Assembly (NCBI GenBank): GCA_050945275.1
Contig: JBMNSQ010000021.1
Coordinates: forward strand, 1-19,254
Length of the DNA stretch: 19,254 nt
DNA from: JAAYWY01 sp050945275
GTDB lineage: Bacteria > Bacillota > DTU030 > DUMP01
Direction: 5' to 3'
Under the pieces are notes generated by a model. The model made no database searches, had not been told where the DNA came from, and worked only from the letters and a program-made list of their open reading frames with translations. A program made the translations under genes and the position numbers. Of the stretch, positions 7,309 to 15,319 are shown piece by piece (position 1 is the stretch's first letter; each line of letters opens with the position of its first letter).

Positions 7309-8415
7309 TTATACAGTCTTCCGCTTTTGTCCACGTATAAGGGAAATAAAAAACGGTGCACCGCCTAGAGACATAATGAGTCCCACCGGAAGCTCTGTAG
7401 GGGCTATTATGGTCCGGGCTAAGGTATCGGCGGCCACCATTAACACAGCCCCGCCCAAAGCCGACGCGGGCAGTAACAAGCGGTGGTCTGGCCCCACCAA
7501 AATCCTTAGTGCATGGGGCACAATAAGCCCGACAAAACCGATGGGGCCACTCACCGCTACCGCCGTCGCCGTCAAGAGAGATGCACCCACTAATAACTGT
7601 TTTTTGACTTGTTCCACTTCTACCCCCAAGTTGGCTGCCGTCTCTTCCCCGAGCAGCAAGGCATTAAGGACTCGGGCGTGAATAAGCGTTACCGCCAACC
7701 CGAGGGCAAAGTACGGCAGCGCCAAACGAAAGTGGGACCAACTGGCCCGATCAAAGCCCCCCATAAGCCAAAAGATAACTTGCTGCAGCTGCCGCCGAGA
7801 AAAATACATCAGCAACGACACCAGCGCCATAAAAAACGCACCTACAGCAATACCCGACAAAAGCATATTGTGTAAGGATACATAATCACCACTGCGGGCT
7901 AAGCGGCCAACTAGTATTACCGTAATGATAGCACCAGCAAAAGCGGCCACCGGTACCAAGCTAACACCTAAAGGCGTCAAACTCATCGGGAACAAAAAAG
8001 CAACCGAGGCCCCTAGCGCCGCCCCTGCCGACACCCCCAGTATATAGGGATCGGCCATGGGGTTTCGAAACAAGGCCTGAAAAATAGTTCCCGCAGTGGC
8101 CAAGGCAGCCCCAACTAAAGCCGAAAGCAGCACCCGCGGCAACCTCAGCTTTACGACTATGGCCTTGGTGCTAGCCTCCAAGGGCCCACCGCGCCCTGAC
8201 GGGAATCCTAATGCCTGCAGTAAATCGGGCAGCTCTACCTTAACCGCCCCCAAAGTCACCCCAGCTACCATGGCCCCCACAAGCAATAGTAACAATACGC
8301 CCACGATCAACTTGCCTCTTAGGCGCCGCGCCTTTAATACCGAGGTTAGCGGCTTATTGGCAGCTTCAGCATCGGCTATCGCTGAAACACCTGATTGGTT
8401 AACCAAACCTTCCAT
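7309..8415 (-). CDS. btuC: Corrinoid ABC transporter permease (BtuC-like, FecCD family)
   Basis: A 368-residue polytopic membrane protein of the FecCD family, expected to form a homodimeric channel with about ten helices per subunit. A cytoplasmic N-terminal extension of about 35 residues precedes the first helix (residues about 36-58) and makes it longer than the 326-residue E. coli BtuC. Family motifs include RLPR (91-94), RNPMADPYILGVSAGAALGA beginning at residue 117, and GPIGFVGLIVPHALR with the coupling-helix region near the C-terminus. The ATG at 8415 has AGAGGGGA 6 nt upstream. It sits 44 nt downstream of the binding-protein gene in the riboswitch operon, which favours corrinoids over siderophores as cargo. 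Confidence 0.93.
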   Translation of the reverse strand: MEGLVNQSGVSAIADAEAANKPLTSVLKARRLRGKLIVGVLLLLLVGAMVAGVTLGAVKVELPDLLQALGFPSGRGGPLEASTKAIVVKLRLPRVLLSALVGAALATAGTIFQALFRNPMADPYILGVSAGAALGASVAFLFPMSLTPLGVSLVPVAAFAGAIITVILVGRLARSGDYVSLHNMLLSGIAVGAFFMALVSLLMYFSRRQLQQVIFWLMGGFDRASWSHFRLALPYFALGLAVTLIHARVLNALLLGEETAANLGVEVEQVKKQLLVGASLLTATAVAVSGPIGFVGLIVPHALRILVGPDHRLLLPASALGGAVLMVAADTLARTIIAPTELPVGLIMSLGGAPFFISLIRGQKRKTV

Positions 8416-8459
8416 ATTAATTCCCCTCTAATGGCCTATTTCTGCCATAAAAAACACCT

Positions 8460-9425
8460 TCAGGATGTCATTGAAGTATGGTCTTTATGGCAATGAAATA
8501 ACTCAAACAGTTGCTCCAACGCTTCTACAACCCGAGGGCCAGGACGAGCAATAATATCACCCATACTGTACAGTCGACCATTTTGGATCGCGTTCACAGT
8601 ATCCCAACCCGGACGAGCTAAAATGCTCTTCTCCTGCACTGATTCCATACCTTGTACCTCAGAAAAAATAATCACATCGGGGTTACGGCTTAAAATGGCC
8701 TCCGAGCTAAATTCAGGATAGTCAGTGACAGCATCATAAGCAATATTTCGTCCACCGGCCCGTACTATTAACTCGCTACTGAGCGTATTTGGACCGGCGG
8801 TCATAATCGGTTCTGAAAATAGCTCATAATACACCCAGGGACGTTCTTCTTCCGGTATTTGGGCCACCTGTTCATCAACCAGCCTGATTCTCCGAGCCAA
8901 GTCTGCTTCAAGTTCTACTCCTTGATCCCTAGCCCCGGCAGCTATACCAATCCAGCGGATACTGGTTAGCACCCCCTCCAAATCCCGAGGAAAAGCCACA
9001 GCCACCGGAATGCCCAGCTCTTCGAGCTTAGTTACCGCTGTCTTATGGATACTGTCAGCCAAAACCAGATCCGGCTTCAGGGCTACGATTTTCTCCAAAC
9101 TTGGGTTATCATAGGCCCCCACCTTGTCTATTAATGTAACCTCAGACGGATAATCACTAAAATCGTCAACCCCCACTACTTTATCCCCCAACCCTAAGGC
9201 AAACAATATTTCGGTGGAGCTGGGAGCCAACGACACAATCCGCTCCGGCTTGTTCATGGTTACTTCCCGACCCATGTCATCAATAAAAGTAAAGGCTGCA
9301 CCGTCATCTCCAGAATAAGATGGGAGCTCTGTCTTGGACCTACAACCGGCCAGCAAAAGAACCAATAGCAAGAACGCCAGTACGATTTGTCTCCTGTGTC
9401 CGTTTTCCTTTTGTTGGTATACCAT
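8460..9425 (-). CDS. btuF: Corrinoid-binding lipoprotein (BtuF-like)
   Basis: This 321-residue substrate-binding protein has a positively charged N-terminus (HRR), a leucine-rich core and a lipobox LLAG-C with Cys28, so it should be a lipoprotein on the outer face of the membrane. The mature part is a BtuF/FepB-type two-lobe fold: RIVSLAPSSTEILFALGLGD, then VGAYDNPSLEKIVALKPDLVLA, and a C-lobe with AGGRNIA and NPDVIIFSE. The ATG start at 9425 follows AAGGAGG by about 10 nt. It is the first gene after the cobalamin riboswitch and its terminator, so it and the downstream genes should be repressed by adenosylcobalamin. Confidence 0.93.
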   Translation of the reverse strand: MVYQQKENGHRRQIVLAFLLLVLLLAGCRSKTELPSYSGDDGAAFTFIDDMGREVTMNKPERIVSLAPSSTEILFALGLGDKVVGVDDFSDYPSEVTLIDKVGAYDNPSLEKIVALKPDLVLADSIHKTAVTKLEELGIPVAVAFPRDLEGVLTSIRWIGIAAGARDQGVELEADLARRIRLVDEQVAQIPEEERPWVYYELFSEPIMTAGPNTLSSELIVRAGGRNIAYDAVTDYPEFSSEAILSRNPDVIIFSEVQGMESVQEKSILARPGWDTVNAIQNGRLYSMGDIIARPGPRVVEALEQLFELFHCHKDHTSMTS

Positions 9426-9450
9426 AGCCTAATTTCCTCCTTAAAAGTGG

Positions 9451-9486
9451 CAAACCAAAACCCCGGTCACGACGGACCGGGGTTTT
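9451..9486 (-). terminator. Riboswitch-associated intrinsic terminator
   Basis: Read on the minus strand, the stem CCCCGGTC/GACCGGGG (9475-9482 with 9461-9468) has a 6-nt loop. It is extended by four A-T pairs and followed by TTTTGGTTT. It lies between the cobalamin aptamer and the btuF ribosome site, the expected place for the expression platform of a transcription-terminating riboswitch. Confidence 0.87.
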
Positions 9487-9559
9487 TCCCTTAGGCTAAG
9501 ACAGTAGGTGCACCAGCTGCCCTAGCGCTGCCCCTTTCCCTCGAAGGTACCTGCGCTCA

Positions 9560-9719
9560 CAAACAGACGGGTATCCTGGCTCCGGATCATCGCTAGAAGA
9601 TGGCGCCTTCCCACCCGAGGCAGTTATAACACCTCAGGCAGTGGCCTTTTACCACCAGCTCTCCGGTTACAGTGGCGGGACCGCTCAGGATTTGCACCTG
9701 ATTCCCCAGCTTCTGTTTG
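9560..9719 (-). promoter_or_regulatory. Cobalamin riboswitch (adenosylcobalamin-type aptamer)
   Basis: On the minus strand the 5' arm CAAACAGA (9719-9712) pairs with TCTGTTTG (9567-9560) as stem P1. Between them are the conserved GGTGCAAATCCTGAGCGGTC core, then CCCGCCACTGTAACCGG, a variable arm with GGTGGTAAAAGGCCACTGCC, and the B12 box AGCCAGGATACCCG (9582-9569). Binding of adenosylcobalamin should favour the downstream terminator and shut off btuFCD, cobU, cobS, the HAD phosphatase and cobT. The order and spacing of conserved elements are those of the known family. About 75 nt separate the aptamer from the terminator. Confidence 0.96.
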
Positions 9720-9775
9720 CACCCTATACAATTACAATTGTCTTATACATCTATTCTAACGCCTTTACCACCCTT

Positions 9776-9804
9776 AGTATACCAGAAAATCTACTCGGAC
9801 AAAA
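9776..9804 (-). promoter_or_regulatory. Putative promoter for the cobalamin operon
   Basis: On the minus strand an extended -10 (TGG followed by TATACT at 9781-9776) lies 17 nt after a poor -35 (TTTTGT, 9804-9799). Transcription would start near 9769, about 50 nt before the aptamer. The match rests mainly on the extended -10. Confidence 0.45.
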
Positions 9805-9841
9805 GAATCTCCCAAAACCTTGTTGCTATTTCTTCCCACTA

Positions 9842-11215
9842 CTAGACAGCTTGTCCTATTTCATCTATTAGGGACATAAGCTGGGCCGAAACTTGTTGCA
9901 GCTGGTCAAATAGGCGATGGGCTTCTTCCTTCCGCCCTGCCCCCCAGGCGCGAACAATCTCGTCCGCTAGTTCGTGTACACGGGCATGGGGCTCTTCAAG
10001 TTGTTTGAACATAGCGTGTGACCCAAAATGAGACTGAGCATCACCATAATACCAATGACCAAACCTACACTCGTGGTGAGATGCGACTTCTTCTGGCTGA
10101 AGATCCAGGCGGCCCCAAAAGAGGTTATGTAGCCGTTGAATCCAAAGCAGGTGGTCGGCCTTAGCTAGCTCCAGTATATCACCATGATCAAGATTCATCC
10201 CGCTGGAACCCACCACTTCCTGCAACTGTTCCACCTGGTTGCCCAACTCGGCCAGATTATCGGCTAACTCCTGTGTGTTTTGTGCTAGCACATGGGATAT
10301 ATGGCCAGCCTCCTGCAAACTAGCCGCCGCCTGCTGGCTAGCAGCTGCCTGTTCTTCGGTAGCAGCAGCCACATTCTCCAAGAGATCAGAAATGTGTCGT
10401 AGGTGGTCTTGAATAACTCCAAGATCCTTCTGCGCAGCCTCTACATTTTGCCCTGCTTTTTCCGCCTCCTGGGCAAGCTCCTCAGTTCGAGATGCTGCCG
10501 CCCCAGCCCGTGGTAGAACTTCTCCCACTAACTGGCGCACTCGCTCAGTACCCTCTTGGGTACGACTGGATAGTTTGCCTACTTCATCGGCCACCACTGC
10601 GAACCCACGCCCAGCATCGCCTGCTCGGGCTGCTTCTATTTTGGCATTAAGCGCCAGTAGCCGGGTTTGATCCGACACTTCGGCAATAAACGCCATTACT
10701 TCCTCGATACCAGTAACAGCATCGGACAAGGCTAATACTTCTGCCCGTACCGATAGCATTTCACTTTGCAGCACCCTAAAGGCAGCCAAGGCTGCACTCA
10801 CCACTTCAATGTTATGTGCTGATTGTTCAATGGCAGCATGGGCATTGTGCGACGCCTCGGTTGCCGCTTGAGCCACGTCGGTAGCCGCCGCTGATAGTTC
10901 CTGGACGGCCGCTCCAGCCTGCTGTACATTAGCACTTTGGTCAGCGCTATTAGCCGCCAGTGCATCTACTCTAAGTCCAGCCTGCACCATGCCCTGAAGG
11001 ACAGTCCCAACACCGTGGATGAACTGCTGGTTAAGACGTTTTACTGACTGGAAAGGCTTCTCTAACAACGCAAATGCCTGGGCAAAAAATGGCGACGTTT
11101 TCTCCGGGGGGACCAAGCCGCTGTTTACTGTTTGCTTCAATTCCGACAAAAATACCTGCATATCGTTATTAGTTGAAGCCCGAGCATTAGCTTTATTTCT
11201 TAGACCAAACAACAC
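9842..11215 (-). CDS. Soluble methyl-accepting chemotaxis protein with C-terminal CZB domain
   Basis: A chemoreceptor of about 457 residues with no membrane segment, hence cytoplasmic. Numbered from the upstream GTG at 11224, residues 1-85 are a short helical N-terminus of no recognised type. Residues about 90-340 are a long coiled coil with the signalling tip DQTRLLALNAKIEAARAGDA and GRGFAVVADEVGKL around 185-218, where Lys replaces the usual Ala in LALNAAIEAA. Residues about 355-455 are a chemoreceptor zinc-binding (CZB) domain with ligands H358, C386, H413 and H417. This layout recalls Helicobacter TlpD, whose CZB responds to oxidants or zinc. I prefer the GTG at 11215 because GAGAAGG lies 8 nt upstream, whereas the GTG at 11224 abuts it. 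No chemotaxis partners are nearby. Confidence 0.9.
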   Translation of the reverse strand: MLFGLRNKANARASTNNDMQVFLSELKQTVNSGLVPPEKTSPFFAQAFALLEKPFQSVKRLNQQFIHGVGTVLQGMVQAGLRVDALAANSADQSANVQQAGAAVQELSAAATDVAQAATEASHNAHAAIEQSAHNIEVVSAALAAFRVLQSEMLSVRAEVLALSDAVTGIEEVMAFIAEVSDQTRLLALNAKIEAARAGDAGRGFAVVADEVGKLSSRTQEGTERVRQLVGEVLPRAGAAASRTEELAQEAEKAGQNVEAAQKDLGVIQDHLRHISDLLENVAAATEEQAAASQQAAASLQEAGHISHVLAQNTQELADNLAELGNQVEQLQEVVGSSGMNLDHGDILELAKADHLLWIQRLHNLFWGRLDLQPEEVASHHECRFGHWYYGDAQSHFGSHAMFKQLEEPHARVHELADEIVRAWGAGRKEEAHRLFDQLQQVSAQLMSLIDEIGQAV

Positions 11216-11230
11216 AAACCGCACCTTCTC

Positions 11231-11249
11231 TCAAATGATAATCATTGCC
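11231..11249. promoter_or_regulatory. Fur-box-like palindrome upstream of the chemoreceptor
   Basis: The sequence contains the perfect 6-1-6 inverted repeat AATGAT-A-ATCATT at 11234-11246, and 14 of 19 positions agree with the classical Fur box. It overlaps the region just ahead of the chemoreceptor ribosome site and lies about 125 bp upstream of the divergent sugar kinase start. A Fur, Zur or PerR family repressor could bind. Only one site is visible, so chance occurrence is possible. Confidence 0.42.
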
Positions 11250-11374
11250 ATTATTTTACCTGCTGCCCAATGAAACGTCAAGGAATATCTATCCAACAAG
11301 CTCTTGCTGTTATCCTTGGCTACTTGGTAGTCTAATTGGAAATCATACCAATACCACCTAAGGGGGCGTCGTGG

Positions 11375-12355
11375 ATGGAGAATTATGTTATCGGCATTGA
11401 TCTTGGGGGAACAAAAATAGCAGCCGCTCTGGCTACTATAAGTGGCCAAGTATTAGCTTCTGTCCGTCGACCCACCAATGTAAAAAGTGGGCCAGAAGGG
11501 ATACTGGCCACCTTAGTCGATATGACAAACGAACTTCTTACAGCTCACATTCTTAAGCGGGAACAACTAGCAGCCACCGGCATTGGTGTCCCTTGTCTGC
11601 TGGAAAAAGGCAGTACCATTTGTCGCTTTTCCCCTAACTTGTTCTGGCGAGATGTGGATATCGGCCGCTTTTGGCGTAAGCACTTTTCCTGTCCCTTGGT
11701 CGTAGACAACGATGTGCGCTTAGGGGCGCTCGCCGAGCATACTTGGGGAGCTGGCCAAGGAACTAGTAACCTTCTATATGTAGCTGTTGGAACCGGTGTC
11801 GGTTCCGGTCTTATCTTGGACGGGAAGATTTACCGCGGTAGTCGCGGCCTAGCCGGCGAGATAGGCCACATGACCCTAGTACCCGATGGTCCAGTATGCA
11901 ACTGCGGTAACCGCGGATGTCTAGAGGTTTATACTGCCGGGCCAGCCATTGCTCGCCGTACACGCGAAGCCATGGCCGTAGCCAAAGAGAGTATTTTATG
12001 GCAGCTATGCCAAGGTAACGACGACAACATCACCGCCGAGCTTGTTTCTCGCGCGGCAGATAGGGAAGATGGGCTAGCCCTGCGTATCTTTAAAGAAACA
12101 GGCCATTACCTAGGTGTCGGTTTAGCTTCCGTGGCCACTTTGCTCAATCCCGAGCGAATTATTGTAGGCGGTGGAGTAGCCCAGGCGGGAAAAAAATTGT
12201 TTCGCCCCCTGCAACAAACTCTGGCCGAGCGAACTATCACTGTTCCTGGTATCGACTATCTGATAGTACCAGCTGCTTTAGGCAATCAAACCGGCGTACT
12301 GGGAGCAGTAGCCGCAGCTCTAACCATACTCGGGGAAAGAGAATGCAGGCTCTAA
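11375..12355 (+). CDS. ROK-family sugar kinase (glucokinase-like)
   Basis: A 326-residue ROK kinase expected to phosphorylate a hexose (glucose, or possibly another sugar such as N-acetylmannosamine) with ATP in the cytoplasm. The ATP phosphate motif DLGGTK is at residues 9-14 and the catalytic base D113 is in VDNDVRLGA. The ATP-binding stretch is VGTGVGSGLILDGKIYRG. The zinc site consists of H165 plus C175, C177 and C182 in CNCGNRGCLE. There is no N-terminal helix-turn-helix, so it is an enzyme and not a NagC/XylR-type repressor. ATG 11375 follows AAGGGGG by 8 nt, and an in-frame upstream codon at 11336 gives 13 atypical residues. It is monocistronic and divergent from the chemoreceptor. Confidence 0.92.
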   Translation: MENYVIGIDLGGTKIAAALATISGQVLASVRRPTNVKSGPEGILATLVDMTNELLTAHILKREQLAATGIGVPCLLEKGSTICRFSPNLFWRDVDIGRFWRKHFSCPLVVDNDVRLGALAEHTWGAGQGTSNLLYVAVGTGVGSGLILDGKIYRGSRGLAGEIGHMTLVPDGPVCNCGNRGCLEVYTAGPAIARRTREAMAVAKESILWQLCQGNDDNITAELVSRAADREDGLALRIFKETGHYLGVGLASVATLLNPERIIVGGGVAQAGKKLFRPLQQTLAERTITVPGIDYLIVPAALGNQTGVLGAVAAALTILGERECRL

Positions 12356-12410
12356 ACAAAAATAGATTAGCTTGTTCATGCGTTAATGGCTAGAGATAAT
12401 TCCGACATCC

Positions 12411-12746
12411 CTATAGATGAACCCATCCATAAGAGCTTAGTAACCTTATCAGCAACCATGATTGTAGTATTAGAATTGCTGGTATGCCTAACATAAACCA
12501 TAGGTGCCTGATCTTATGTCGGAAGAGAAACATCCCCGCCAAAATCCCGGCGCTACCACCGGAAAATGCCACAGCAAATAACGTTCTTTCCGATACCCGC
12601 CATCGCCCGCGACAGGCCTGGTACTTATCATAGCCCATAAGGCCCCAGGCAAAAACGTTATATGCCACCAATAGCCATAATAAATCTGTTAGGTCTATAA
12701 TAGTTATCCCTCCACCTAAATAATATCGTAAAACTAAATTTGGCAC
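12411..12746 (-). CDS. DUF1294 small membrane protein
   Basis: Up to 111 residues with three probable membrane helices. The DUF1294 pattern is clear: an AYNVFAWGLMGYDKYQA helix, then a basic GRWRVSERTL loop, GGSAGILAGMFLFRHK, and a final hydrophobic helix with LGIPAILILQ. The function of the family is unknown. The start is unclear. The only upstream standard start in the frame, GTG at 12746, sits inside a GC-rich stem (12743-12770), while a strong ribosome site GGTGGAGGG lies about 6 nt before a non-standard ATT at 12701 that would give 96 residues, nearer the family length. The gene converges on the sugar kinase, with 55 nt between stops and no obvious terminator. Confidence 0.8.
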   Translation of the reverse strand: MPNLVLRYYLGGGITIIDLTDLLWLLVAYNVFAWGLMGYDKYQACRGRWRVSERTLFAVAFSGGSAGILAGMFLFRHKIRHLWFMLGIPAILILQSWLLIRLLSSYGWVHL

Positions 12747-12770
12747 GGCAGGGCTTAACTCCTGCCGTGC
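12743..12770. terminator. GC-rich hairpin between DUF1294 and the FMN enzyme gene
   Basis: A perfect 10-bp stem GCACGGCAGG (12743-12752) pairs with CCTGCCGTGC (12761-12770) around an 8-nt loop. On the plus strand it is followed by TGCTTTATTTTA, which suits a terminator insulating the downstream plus-strand operon. On the minus strand the stem would cover the DUF1294 GTG codon. The direction in which it acts is not certain. Confidence 0.55.
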
Positions 12771-12863
12771 TGCTTTATTTTAGGAATATCTTTGAAGAGG
12801 ATAAGCAGGCGGAAACAACGAAGATATACCTTTATAAATAAATCTAACGTAAGGAGGTACAGC

Positions 12864-13895
12864 ATGAATCTTAAGAAGGTTCGACAAGTAGCTAAAGAAA
12901 AACTAAAACCGCTATGTCGTATGTGCCCTGTGTGCGACGGGCGGGCTTGCGCCGGCGAAGTACCGGGGTTCGGTGGCATCGGGACAGGGTCCTCTTTTAT
13001 GAATAATATACAGACATTGCAAAAATGGCATCTTAACCTACGGACACTACATGATGTTATTGAGCCTTGCACCGCTACAACTCTGTTTGGCCACAAGCTA
13101 GCCACACCCATACTTGGCGCTCCCATGGCCGGCACCAAGCCAAACTTAAAGGGGTTAATTTCCGACTACGAATTAACTAAAGCGGTAATTCAAGGTTGCC
13201 GCCAGGCTGGAACCCTGGGAATGGCCGGTGATGTAGGCAAATATGCCTTTCAAGTGCTCGAGGAAGAAGAAGGTCAGGGCATATTTATCTTTAAGCCCCG
13301 CGAGCAAGAAAAAATCATTAAGTGGGGAGAATCTGCAGCCGCTATCGGAGCCGTTGGTTTTGGCACCGACGTCGACGGGGCCGGTCTCGTAAACATGCGC
13401 CTGTTGGGCCTGTTTGTAGAGCCCAAATCGGTAGATAAACTACGCGAACTGGTGCAAGCCATTAAATTGCCCTTCATCGTCAAAGGAATAATGACTCCGG
13501 ACGAAGCAGAACTGGCTACTGAGGCCGGAGCCAAAGCGATAGTTGTCTCCAATCACGGCGGTCGAGTTTTGGACCATACACCGGGGGCAGCCGACGTTCT
13601 CCCCGCCATCGCCCAGCGCGTTAAGGGTAAAGTGACTATCATGGTGGATGGTGGCATCCGCAGCGGCACCGACGTTCTTAAAATGCTGGCGCTGGGGGCC
13701 GACCAGGTACTGGTGGGACGGCCACTGCTACAAGCTGCTGTAGGTGCAGGAGCCGAGGGAGTAAAGTTGGCACTGGAACAAATGACGACCGAACTTAAAG
13801 TAGCCATGATTTTAACAGGAACCCGGTCTGTAAAAGATGTTTCCCCGCGGGTTTTATGGGAGATGAATATAACAAATTGCCAATGCAAACACTGA
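12864..13895 (+). CDS. FMN-dependent alpha-hydroxy-acid dehydrogenase/oxidase
   Basis: A 343-residue TIM-barrel flavoenzyme of the lactate/glycolate oxidase family, which oxidises a 2-hydroxy acid to a 2-oxo acid. Visible signatures are LGAPMAGT near residue 85, IVKGIMTPDEA with flavin-contacting K207, the active-site H231 in VVSNHGGRVLDHTP, and the FMN phosphate site with MVDGGIRSGTDV (about 260-271) and VLVGRPLLQ. The N-terminus carries four close cysteines, C18, C21, C24 and C29, in a segment I associate with clostridial members of the family. ATG 12864 has AAGGAGG 6 nt upstream, which rules out the longer in-frame extension to 12792. It is the first gene of a three-gene plus-strand set, and the transporter gene overlaps its end. 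Confidence 0.88.
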   Translation: MNLKKVRQVAKEKLKPLCRMCPVCDGRACAGEVPGFGGIGTGSSFMNNIQTLQKWHLNLRTLHDVIEPCTATTLFGHKLATPILGAPMAGTKPNLKGLISDYELTKAVIQGCRQAGTLGMAGDVGKYAFQVLEEEEGQGIFIFKPREQEKIIKWGESAAAIGAVGFGTDVDGAGLVNMRLLGLFVEPKSVDKLRELVQAIKLPFIVKGIMTPDEAELATEAGAKAIVVSNHGGRVLDHTPGAADVLPAIAQRVKGKVTIMVDGGIRSGTDVLKMLALGADQVLVGRPLLQAAVGAGAEGVKLALEQMTTELKVAMILTGTRSVKDVSPRVLWEMNITNCQCKH

Positions 13896-15292
13896 ACAAT
13901 TTTCACTTAATGTCTATGGCGGCTGTACTGCTTCTGGTTACAGCCGTCGGCGTCTACTCCGGACGTAAGATAAAATCCGCCTCTGATTTTGCTGTGGGCG
14001 GCCGCAGCGCTAGACCGGTGCTGGTGGCTGCCACCATTATGGGTACATTGGTGGGGGGAGCCTCTACCATCGGCACCGCTCAGCTAGCGTTTCGTTATGG
14101 TTTTGCCGCCTGGTGGTTTACCTTAGGCGGAGGAATTGCCTGCCTTATCCTAGCCCTTGGCCTAGCTAAGCCGCTTTGGAAAAGCCAACACGAGACCATA
14201 CCGGAGCTATTGGGGGCCGTCTACGGCGGGAATACAGCCGCATGGGCCAGCGTTTTTTCATCTATCGGTACTTTTCTCAATCTGGTAGCCCAACTATTGG
14301 CTGCAGTTGCTTTATTAACGTCCATGCTGACGATGCCCCCTTGGGTGGCCGCTACTCTTGCCGGCGGGCTTATGGCAGCCTATGTAGTGTTCGGCGGCGT
14401 CTGGGGCGCAGGACTGGTTGGGTTTACTAAGCTGGTACTTCTATACGGCAGTCTAATTATTACCGGACTACTGGCTTATAGGCTAACCGGCGGCTGGGAA
14501 GCCCTGCAGACTACATTCCCCAGTTTCCCTTGGTTTAGCTTGCTCGGTCGCGGCGCAACCACCGATCTGGCTGCCTGTTTTTCGTTAGTGGTCGGTGTAT
14601 TATCCACTCAAACATATATTCAAGCTATTTTTTCCGGCCGTAGTGCAAAAGCAGCCCAGCAAGGCGCCCTACTGTCCGCCGTACTCATTCCACCAGCCGG
14701 AATCCCCGGCATTCTTGTTGGGCTGTTTATGCGGGCTAACTTTCCCGAACTGGAACCCGGCCAGGCCCTGCCTGTGTTTATTTTGCGTTTCCTACCCTCT
14801 TGGTTAGCAGGTATTGCGCTGGCTACCCTTCTGGTAGCGGTGGTAGGAACAGGAGCTGGCCTGGCGCTAGGAATTAGCACCATGGTCACCAAGGATATTT
14901 ACCAACGGTATAATGCAGGTAATAGCCCCGGTCGAAACCTATTGGTAGCCCGGCTAGTTATCCTCACGGTAATAGCACTTAGCGTACTTATTGTCTTAAA
15001 CGGTAACCTCGGCAGCCTTATCCTCGAGTGGACCTACCTATCCATGGGGCTTCGAGGAGCTACTATTTGCTTTCCCCTGCTAGCAGCTTTGTTCCTGCAA
15101 GACAAAATTAACCCCCTGTCAGGCCGATGGGCCGTTGTACTAGGGCCACTGGCCGCCATCTTGTGGAAACTTACCGGCTTTGCACTAGATCCTCTTTATC
15201 CCGGACTATTAGTAAACTTTGCCGTTCTGGGGCTGGGCCTTATTAAGAGAAAAAGTTTTTACCAGGTTTCTGCGAAGCAAAGATTAAAGTGA
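13856..15292 (+). CDS. Sodium:solute symporter (SSF family)
   Basis: A 478-residue polytopic membrane protein with about 13 helices. SSF hallmarks are an early SGRKIKSASDFAVGGR segment, the helix GGASTIGTAQLAFRYGFAAW, and SQHETIPELLGAVYG, which corresponds to the PE-containing SSF signature. Serine/threonine residues typical of the sodium site occur in the later helix TGAGLALGISTMVTKDIY. The substrate is not predictable. Members carry sugars, proline, pantothenate or carboxylates. The longest frame begins at ATG 13856, inside the preceding gene (40-nt overlap). ATG 13883 is an equally good choice, giving a 13-nt overlap, and neither has a clear ribosome site. Translation is probably coupled to the FMN enzyme, suggesting import of its substrate or of a related acid. 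Confidence 0.88.
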   Translation: MGDEYNKLPMQTLNNFHLMSMAAVLLLVTAVGVYSGRKIKSASDFAVGGRSARPVLVAATIMGTLVGGASTIGTAQLAFRYGFAAWWFTLGGGIACLILALGLAKPLWKSQHETIPELLGAVYGGNTAAWASVFSSIGTFLNLVAQLLAAVALLTSMLTMPPWVAATLAGGLMAAYVVFGGVWGAGLVGFTKLVLLYGSLIITGLLAYRLTGGWEALQTTFPSFPWFSLLGRGATTDLAACFSLVVGVLSTQTYIQAIFSGRSAKAAQQGALLSAVLIPPAGIPGILVGLFMRANFPELEPGQALPVFILRFLPSWLAGIALATLLVAVVGTGAGLALGISTMVTKDIYQRYNAGNSPGRNLLVARLVILTVIALSVLIVLNGNLGSLILEWTYLSMGLRGATICFPLLAALFLQDKINPLSGRWAVVLGPLAAILWKLTGFALDPLYPGLLVNFAVLGLGLIKRKSFYQVSAKQRLK

Positions 15293-15319
15293 AGCGATAG
15301 GAGGTCTTAGTGAACAGCC

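Noticed and set aside
9721..9841. Terminator for the chemoreceptor gene
   Set aside because: No hairpin followed by a uridine tract is visible between its stop and the putative cobalamin operon promoter, so read-through is possible.
12790..12863. Promoter for the FMN enzyme operon
   Set aside because: A TATAAA lies near the gene, but no -35 at a suitable distance was convincing.
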